DNA from: Lutibacter sp.
GTDB taxonomy: Bacteria > Bacteroidota > Bacteroidia > Flavobacteriales > Flavobacteriaceae
DNA length: 35,690 nucleotides
Reading direction: 5' to 3'
Assembly: GCF_013139515.1 (NCBI RefSeq)
Contig: NZ_WTAR01000137.1
Location: 1 to 35,690 of the forward strand
Shown here: piece after piece, positions 32,629 through 35,690 of the stretch
Position numbering within the stretch: the stretch's first letter is position 1
Layout of the letters: each line of letters starts with the position of its first letter
Notes under the pieces: generated by a model
The model's database searches: none
Told to the model about the DNA's origin: nothing
Seen by the model: only the letters and a program-made list of their open reading frames with translations
Program-made: the position numbers and the translations under genes

Positions 32629-33181
32629 CGTTTTTATAAATATAAACTTCAGTTGCTCCCAATCCATATTTTTGAAAAGAAGCCTCGTACCATTTTACGT
32701 GGTAATTATTAAATAAGTAAGCCAATTCTGTTTTTAATACACCCTGTCCAACACCATGTATAAAAACAACTTTTGAAATTTTATTTTTTATGGCAAATTC
32801 TAGCTTAAACTTTGCTTCATTTATTTGTAAATTTAACATGTCATAATTATCCATTCCTCGTGTTGATTTCGTTAAATGATGGATATGTAAATCAACTTCC
32901 ATTGGAGGCCTTTTGTCATTTAAATTAGCCGTTTTAAATTTTGGAATATTTTTTTTAGAAGAAGTATGATTTATTTTTTCTAACAAACTTTCATTAGAAA
33001 TATCGCTAAATTTAGATAATTCTCGTTGGCTTTCTTTAATAACAACTAATTCTTTAGGCAAAAAATCAAAAGGAAAACCATCTTCAGTTTCAATTACAAT
33101 TTTATTTGTAAAAACTTTAATTACTTTACCTTTAATAATATCATCCAATACAGCTACATTATCACCTATTTTAAATGTCAT
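32615..33181 (-). CDS. DUF2027/Smr-domain protein (MutS2-like Smr)
   Basis: A 188-residue protein. The N-terminal part, FKIGDNVAVLDDIIKGKVIK with EDGFPFDFLPKELVVI, is a small beta-barrel of the DUF2027 type. A lysine/serine-rich linker (55-90) leads to a C-terminal Smr domain: MEVDLHIHHL at about 93-102, INEAKFKLEFAIKNKISKVV and the HGVGQGVLKTEL loop (about 143-154). Smr domains are nucleases acting on DNA or RNA, with the D-x-H and HGxGxG motifs both present here. The target is unknown. The gene is alone on its strand, starting at ATG 33181. Confidence 0.88.
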   Translation of the reverse strand: MTFKIGDNVAVLDDIIKGKVIKVFTNKIVIETEDGFPFDFLPKELVVIKESQRELSKFSDISNESLLEKINHTSSKKNIPKFKTANLNDKRPPMEVDLHIHHLTKSTRGMDNYDMLNLQINEAKFKLEFAIKNKISKVVFIHGVGQGVLKTELAYLFNNYHVKWYEASFQKYGLGATEVYIYKNAKGS

Positions 33182-33241
33182 TTAATCTATTTTTTTATGA
33201 AATATTATCAATTTTAAAATTTTTACCGAAAATTAACTACT

Positions 33242-33276
33242 GTTAAGAAAAAATTCTTAACTATTACTTAATTTTG
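33242..33276 (+). promoter_or_regulatory. Promoter and palindromic operator of the ArsC-like gene
   Basis: A perfect inverted repeat, GTTAAGAA (33242-33249), AAAA, TTCTTAAC (33254-33261), sits 7 nt upstream of the -7 box TAATTTTG (33269-33276). It occupies the -33 region, as expected for a regulator site. The transcription start would be near 33280, with a leader of about 48 nt. Confidence 0.5.
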
Positions 33277-33327
33277 TAGCAATACTTATACAAAGTTAAA
33301 ACAATATTTTCGCAAAAAAGAAAACCT

Positions 33328-33960
33328 ATGGTACAAACTGTTTCAACGAATACTGAAAATTTTTTTATTGATGCACTTAGCGATTTACAAATTGATAAAA
33401 AAAGGATAATCTTATTAGAATCAATTGCCACATGTATTGTAAACGAATTAAAACAACATAAAAACGTTCACCTAAATTATATTTGTACACATAACAGTAG
33501 AAGAAGTCAATTAGCACAGATTTGGAGTAATTATGCTTCTAATTATTTTAAAATTAATAATATTGAAAATTTCTCAGGCGGAACTGCAGTCACTTCATTT
33601 TTTAGAAATACAGTTAAAACATTACAGGAAGTTGGTTTTAAGTTTCAATTGTTAGAATTTTCTCATCAAAACCCAGAATATTTAATAAGCTATAAAAATT
33701 GTACAAATCCAATAATTGGGTTTTCCAAACTATACGATCACGAGCACAACAAAAACCCATATATTGCAATAACTACTTGTACTAATGCTGATGAAAACTG
33801 TCCTTTTATTCCTGATGCTGTTCAGCGTTTTCATTTACCTTTTAATGATCCAAAAAGTTATGATAACACGTTATATCAATCTGAAAAATATTTGGAAGCA
33901 AGTAAACAAATAGCTGGAGAAATTCATTTTATTTTTAATATCATAAAAAATTCAATATAA
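33328..33960 (+). CDS. ArsC-like reductase / low-molecular-weight phosphatase family protein
   Basis: A 210-residue protein with the low-molecular-weight phosphatase fold. The P-loop is C53-T-H-N-S-R-R59-S (C-x5-R) after LNYI. It also has C151 and C158 in TTCTNADENCPF, matching the second and third catalytic cysteines of thioredoxin-coupled arsenate reductases (C-x6-C before a P and an F-N-D-P motif, here FNDP at 172-175). All three redox cysteines of ArsC are thus present. It carries about 45 extra N-terminal residues. Reduction of arsenate to arsenite is inferred; a phosphatase role or another oxyanion is possible. No ars transporter or ArsR gene is adjacent, although a palindromic operator precedes it. 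Confidence 0.82.
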   Translation: MVQTVSTNTENFFIDALSDLQIDKKRIILLESIATCIVNELKQHKNVHLNYICTHNSRRSQLAQIWSNYASNYFKINNIENFSGGTAVTSFFRNTVKTLQEVGFKFQLLEFSHQNPEYLISYKNCTNPIIGFSKLYDHEHNKNPYIAITTCTNADENCPFIPDAVQRFHLPFNDPKSYDNTLYQSEKYLEASKQIAGEIHFIFNIIKNSI

Positions 33961-34015
33961 TATTTTGGACAATCGTTTTCTTTAGTATTTCTTTGAAGAA
34001 ACTAAAAAACTCTAA

Positions 34016-34411
34016 ATGAAAATTAAAAACATAGGGTTCATTTTACTTGGAATAAGTATAGCAATTCTATATTTTTTTGTTAACCCGAGTGAAGTAGATT
34101 TTCTACCCAAATGTCCTTTGTATGTAACTACAGGTGTTTATTGCCCAGGTTGTGGAAGTCAGCGCGCTACGCATCAACTTTTACAATTAAATTTTATTGG
34201 TGTATTACAACAAAATGTATTGTATTTCTTTGGTTTGTTAGTAATAGTATATCACTTAACAATAAAAAGTATAAATATCATTTTCAAAAAAAGCTATTAT
34301 AATTATATATACCACTCTAAAACACCAATTCTTATATTAATTATAATACTCATTTATTGGATACTTAGAAATATTCCTTATTACCCATTTAATGTATTAG
34401 CGCCAAATTAA
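34016..34411 (+). CDS. DUF2752 membrane protein
   Basis: A 131-residue protein with three hydrophobic segments (about 7-22, 65-85 and 105-120). The family hallmark is CPLYVTTGVYCPGCGSQRA (residues 33-51): a first cysteine, then a C-P-G-C-G-S-x-R-A motif followed by THQLL. This fits DUF2752, whose role is unknown; the CxxC may bind metal or be redox-active. It lies 55 bp after the ArsC-like gene on the same strand and may be co-transcribed. It ends 15 bp before the convergent end of the anti-sigma gene. Confidence 0.9.
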   Translation: MKIKNIGFILLGISIAILYFFVNPSEVDFLPKCPLYVTTGVYCPGCGSQRATHQLLQLNFIGVLQQNVLYFFGLLVIVYHLTIKSINIIFKKSYYNYIYHSKTPILILIIILIYWILRNIPYYPFNVLAPN

Positions 34412-34426
34412 AATACGTAGTTTATG

Positions 34427-34858
34427 TTAACTAATTTCTTTGTTTATATAATTTTTAATCACAAACAATTGTACAAATACTAGAATAGAAAAGAATATAA
34501 AACTGAATGTAAAAGTGTTAGAAAAATGAATATTCTTAAATATATTAACTGATGAAATAGTATCAAATATATTAATTGAAGGCAATTTATCTAAAAGAGA
34601 AAAATCTACTTTTGATATTAAATCATAATTCTCTGTACTTCCTGTTAAAAGAAAAATACTTAATGTTATAAAAGCTACGGCAATTAATACCCACACTTTT
34701 TTAGAAATTAATGGCTGATACTTTTTAGATAATGACAATTCACTTTCTATTTTCACTGAATCCATTACTTTATTAAGAAAATCAGAAGATGGAGACTCAA
34801 TCGCTGCTTCATTAATAATATATTTTGTGAAGTTTTCTATGTTTTTATCTGCTTTCAT
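34427..34858 (-). CDS. Probable anti-sigma factor, membrane-bound
   Basis: A 143-residue protein encoded directly behind the ECF sigma gene with an ATGA overlap (4 bp). Residues 1-50 are a cytoplasmic, charged helical segment (ENFTKYIINEAAIESPSSDF, then LNKVMDSVKIESE). Two membrane helices follow: KVWVLIAVAFITLSIFLL at about 53-70 and FSFIFFSILVFVQLFVI at about 118-134. The space between them (about 45 residues) is on the outside. The layout and gene position fit an anti-sigma factor, but no zinc-binding HxxxCxxC motif or recognised anti-sigma domain is seen. The assignment is by context. Confidence 0.65.
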   Translation of the reverse strand: MKADKNIENFTKYIINEAAIESPSSDFLNKVMDSVKIESELSLSKKYQPLISKKVWVLIAVAFITLSIFLLTGSTENYDLISKVDFSLLDKLPSINIFDTISSVNIFKNIHFSNTFTFSFIFFSILVFVQLFVIKNYINKEIS

Positions 34859-35430
34859 ATTAAATCTACGGTTCTTGGTTCAATTACATGTTTTAAAACT
34901 GTTGCTAATTTTTTTCGAGATCTAAATAATTTTGTTTTAATATTATCTACCGATAAGTTTACAACTTTTGAAATTTCTTTTACTGGCAATTCTTCAAAAT
35001 AATACAATGTTAAAATAGTACGCTCATCTTCATTTAATTTCAACAGCGCATCATTAATTATTTTTTTCCGTTCCTTTTCATGTATATATGTTAATGCATC
35101 TTGTACTTTTCCTAAATCACTGTCATTTAAATCATCAATGTTTTCAGAGTATGCAAACCTTTTATTTCTTTTAACAACATCTAAACTCGCATAATAAGCA
35201 ATCTTATAAACCCAAGTTGAAAATTTTGAATCACCCTTAAATTTATCAAGGTTTTTAAACGCTTTTACAAAAGCATCTTGCGAAACTTCTTCAGCTTCTT
35301 CTCTGTCTTTAACAATTCTTATTGCAAGCGTATACACCATATGCTTATACTTTTCTACTAAAAAAGCAAAAGCATTAACGTTACCATTTAAGGTTTGATC
35401 TATATAGTACTCGTCTGGTTTGGTGTTCAT
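34855..35430 (-). CDS. ECF-type RNA polymerase sigma factor
   Basis: A 191-residue sigma-70 factor with only regions 2 and 4. Region 2 (about 15-82) includes AFAFLVEKYKHMVYTLA and REEAEEVSQDAFVKAFKNL, then the -10-recognition helix FSTWVYKIAYYASLDVVKR. Region 4 (about 130-182) has LNEDERTILTLYYFEELPVK, EISKVVNLSVDNIKTKLFR and SRKKLATVL, the -35-binding helix-turn-helix. The start is set at ATG 35430; a TTG at 35454 is excluded because it would lie upstream of the predicted transcription start. It is preceded by an ECF-type promoter that has an identical twin facing the divergent DUF6249 gene, so autoregulation is likely. Confidence 0.95.
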   Translation of the reverse strand: MNTKPDEYYIDQTLNGNVNAFAFLVEKYKHMVYTLAIRIVKDREEAEEVSQDAFVKAFKNLDKFKGDSKFSTWVYKIAYYASLDVVKRNKRFAYSENIDDLNDSDLGKVQDALTYIHEKERKKIINDALLKLNEDERTILTLYYFEELPVKEISKVVNLSVDNIKTKLFRSRKKLATVLKHVIEPRTVDLI

Positions 35431-35438
35431 TTTGATTA

Positions 35439-35469
35439 TATGACGACAGTTCAACTAAAGTGGTTACAA
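35439..35469 (-). promoter_or_regulatory. Predicted autoregulated ECF promoter of the sigma gene
   Basis: On the minus strand, TTGTAACC (35462-35469), 16 nt, then CGTCATA (35439-35445). The same two boxes at the same spacing occur in the opposite direction at 35500-35530. TGTAAC with a CGTC-type -10 is known from ECF promoters such as those of Bacillus SigX. The transcript would start only a few bases before the ATG at 35430. Confidence 0.75.
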
Positions 35470-35499
35470 TTTAATACATTTAAATTAATTTTATTTTTT

Positions 35500-35530
35500 T
35501 TGTAACCGATTCAAACAATTCATCGTCATA
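35500..35530 (+). promoter_or_regulatory. Predicted ECF promoter of the DUF6249 gene
   Basis: TTGTAACC (35500-35507), 16 nt, then CGTCATA (35524-35530), identical in both boxes and in spacing to the divergent sigma promoter. The intervening 16 bases differ between the two, so the match is not a simple sequence duplication. The leader to the ATG at 35567 is about 30 nt. Confidence 0.75.
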
Positions 35531-35566
35531 CCAAATGAAACAAATTAATAACTTAAATTAAATAAT

Positions 35567-35690
35567 ATGCCAGAAGTAGTATTTATCTCATTGTTTATCA
35601 TCATTTTCGGAATTTTTTTCCTGCACTATTCAACAAGAAACAAAGAACGTTTAGCTTTAATTGAAAAAGGAGCAGACGCCAGTATTTTCT
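35567..35690 (+). CDS. DUF6249-like membrane protein (3' end outside window)
   Basis: An open frame from ATG 35567 to the window end (41 codons visible). It begins with a hydrophobic segment VVFISLFIIIFGIFFLHY, then the charged STRNKERLALIEKGADAS. The TRNKER-(hydrophobic)-x-(L/M)-IEKG-A-D pattern after one membrane helix is what I recall from DUF6249 proteins of Bacteroidota, often divergent from an ECF sigma gene. More helices would be expected downstream. Function unknown; its promoter twin with the sigma gene suggests that it is a target of that sigma factor. Confidence 0.72.
   Translation, partial: MPEVVFISLFIIIFGIFFLHYSTRNKERLALIEKGADASIF

Noticed and set aside
35431..35454. TTG start adding 8 residues to the sigma factor
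   Set aside because: It would overlap the predicted -10 element of the sigma promoter and precede the transcription start.

Overview
The window is about 30% G+C and reads as chromosome of a member of the Bacteroidota, most likely family Flavobacteriaceae. The evidence is the promoter type (TAnnTTTG -7 boxes, some with TTTG about 18-20 nt upstream), the many lipoproteins with flavobacterial lipoboxes, and Bacteroidota-specific families (PG_1098-like methyltransferase, DUF6452/DUF6048 pair, DUF6249, a GldL-like mini-protein, a cyclophilin-FKBP fusion). The genus cannot be fixed from the sequence. No rRNA, complete tRNA, CRISPR array or intact insertion sequence was seen.

Layout. (1) 1-3.0 kb is accessory in character: a cut-off NERD-domain protein, an RNase HI, a free-standing HIRAN domain and an orphan lipoprotein, all on the minus strand. 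They are followed by an imperfect inverted repeat, a short promoter-to-terminator unit without a convincing gene, and a sequence resembling the 3' end of a serine tRNA; together these suggest the edge of an integrated element. (2) 3.1-10.0 kb carries DUF1697 and a methyltransferase, then a formate dehydrogenase operon: a NuoE-NuoF fusion subunit, a molybdopterin catalytic subunit and FdhD. An inverted repeat covers the operon's first start codon. (3) 10.0-11.6 kb holds a possible non-coding transcript, a 44-residue exported peptide with a near-consensus promoter, and two small membrane proteins. (4) 11.6-15 kb: fumarase C, ornithine aminotransferase (opposite strand) and a lipoprotein cytochrome c. 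(5) 15-20 kb: a tightly packed plus-strand run, rlmD - DUF6452 - DUF6048 - 2-oxoglutarate/Fe(II) oxygenase - GldL-like mini-protein - SUI1/YciH - nucleoside phosphorylase, starting from a promoter that would give an almost leaderless rlmD message. (6) 20-27.6 kb: small lipoprotein, fused prolyl isomerase, TPR lipoprotein, Mpo1-like protein, CsaA-like tRNA-binding protein, valS, DUF1573 and an aspartyl protease with a PDZ domain. (7) 27.7-33.2 kb: aminotransferase and murB (murB starts with TTG directly on the preceding stop), manA, a cysteine desulfurase, a lipoprotein and a DUF2027/Smr protein. (8) 33.3-35.7 kb: an ArsC-like reductase behind a perfect palindrome, DUF2752, and an ECF sigma factor with a probable anti-sigma partner, divergent from a DUF6249 membrane protein.

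Most of the window is housekeeping. The strongest unexpected signal is in the last 250 bases. The sigma gene and the divergent DUF6249 gene each carry the same bipartite element, TTGTAACC-N16-CGTCATA, in opposite orientations. This predicts the recognition sequence of this ECF sigma factor and an autoregulated two-way switch. Other points of interest are two perfect palindromes placed just upstream of -7 boxes (NERD gene and arsC-like gene), two TAA-TTG zero-gap gene junctions, and a formate dehydrogenase alpha subunit lacking all ligands of one N-terminal iron-sulfur cluster. All of this was read by eye from the sequence; family names are from recognition of motifs, not from a search.
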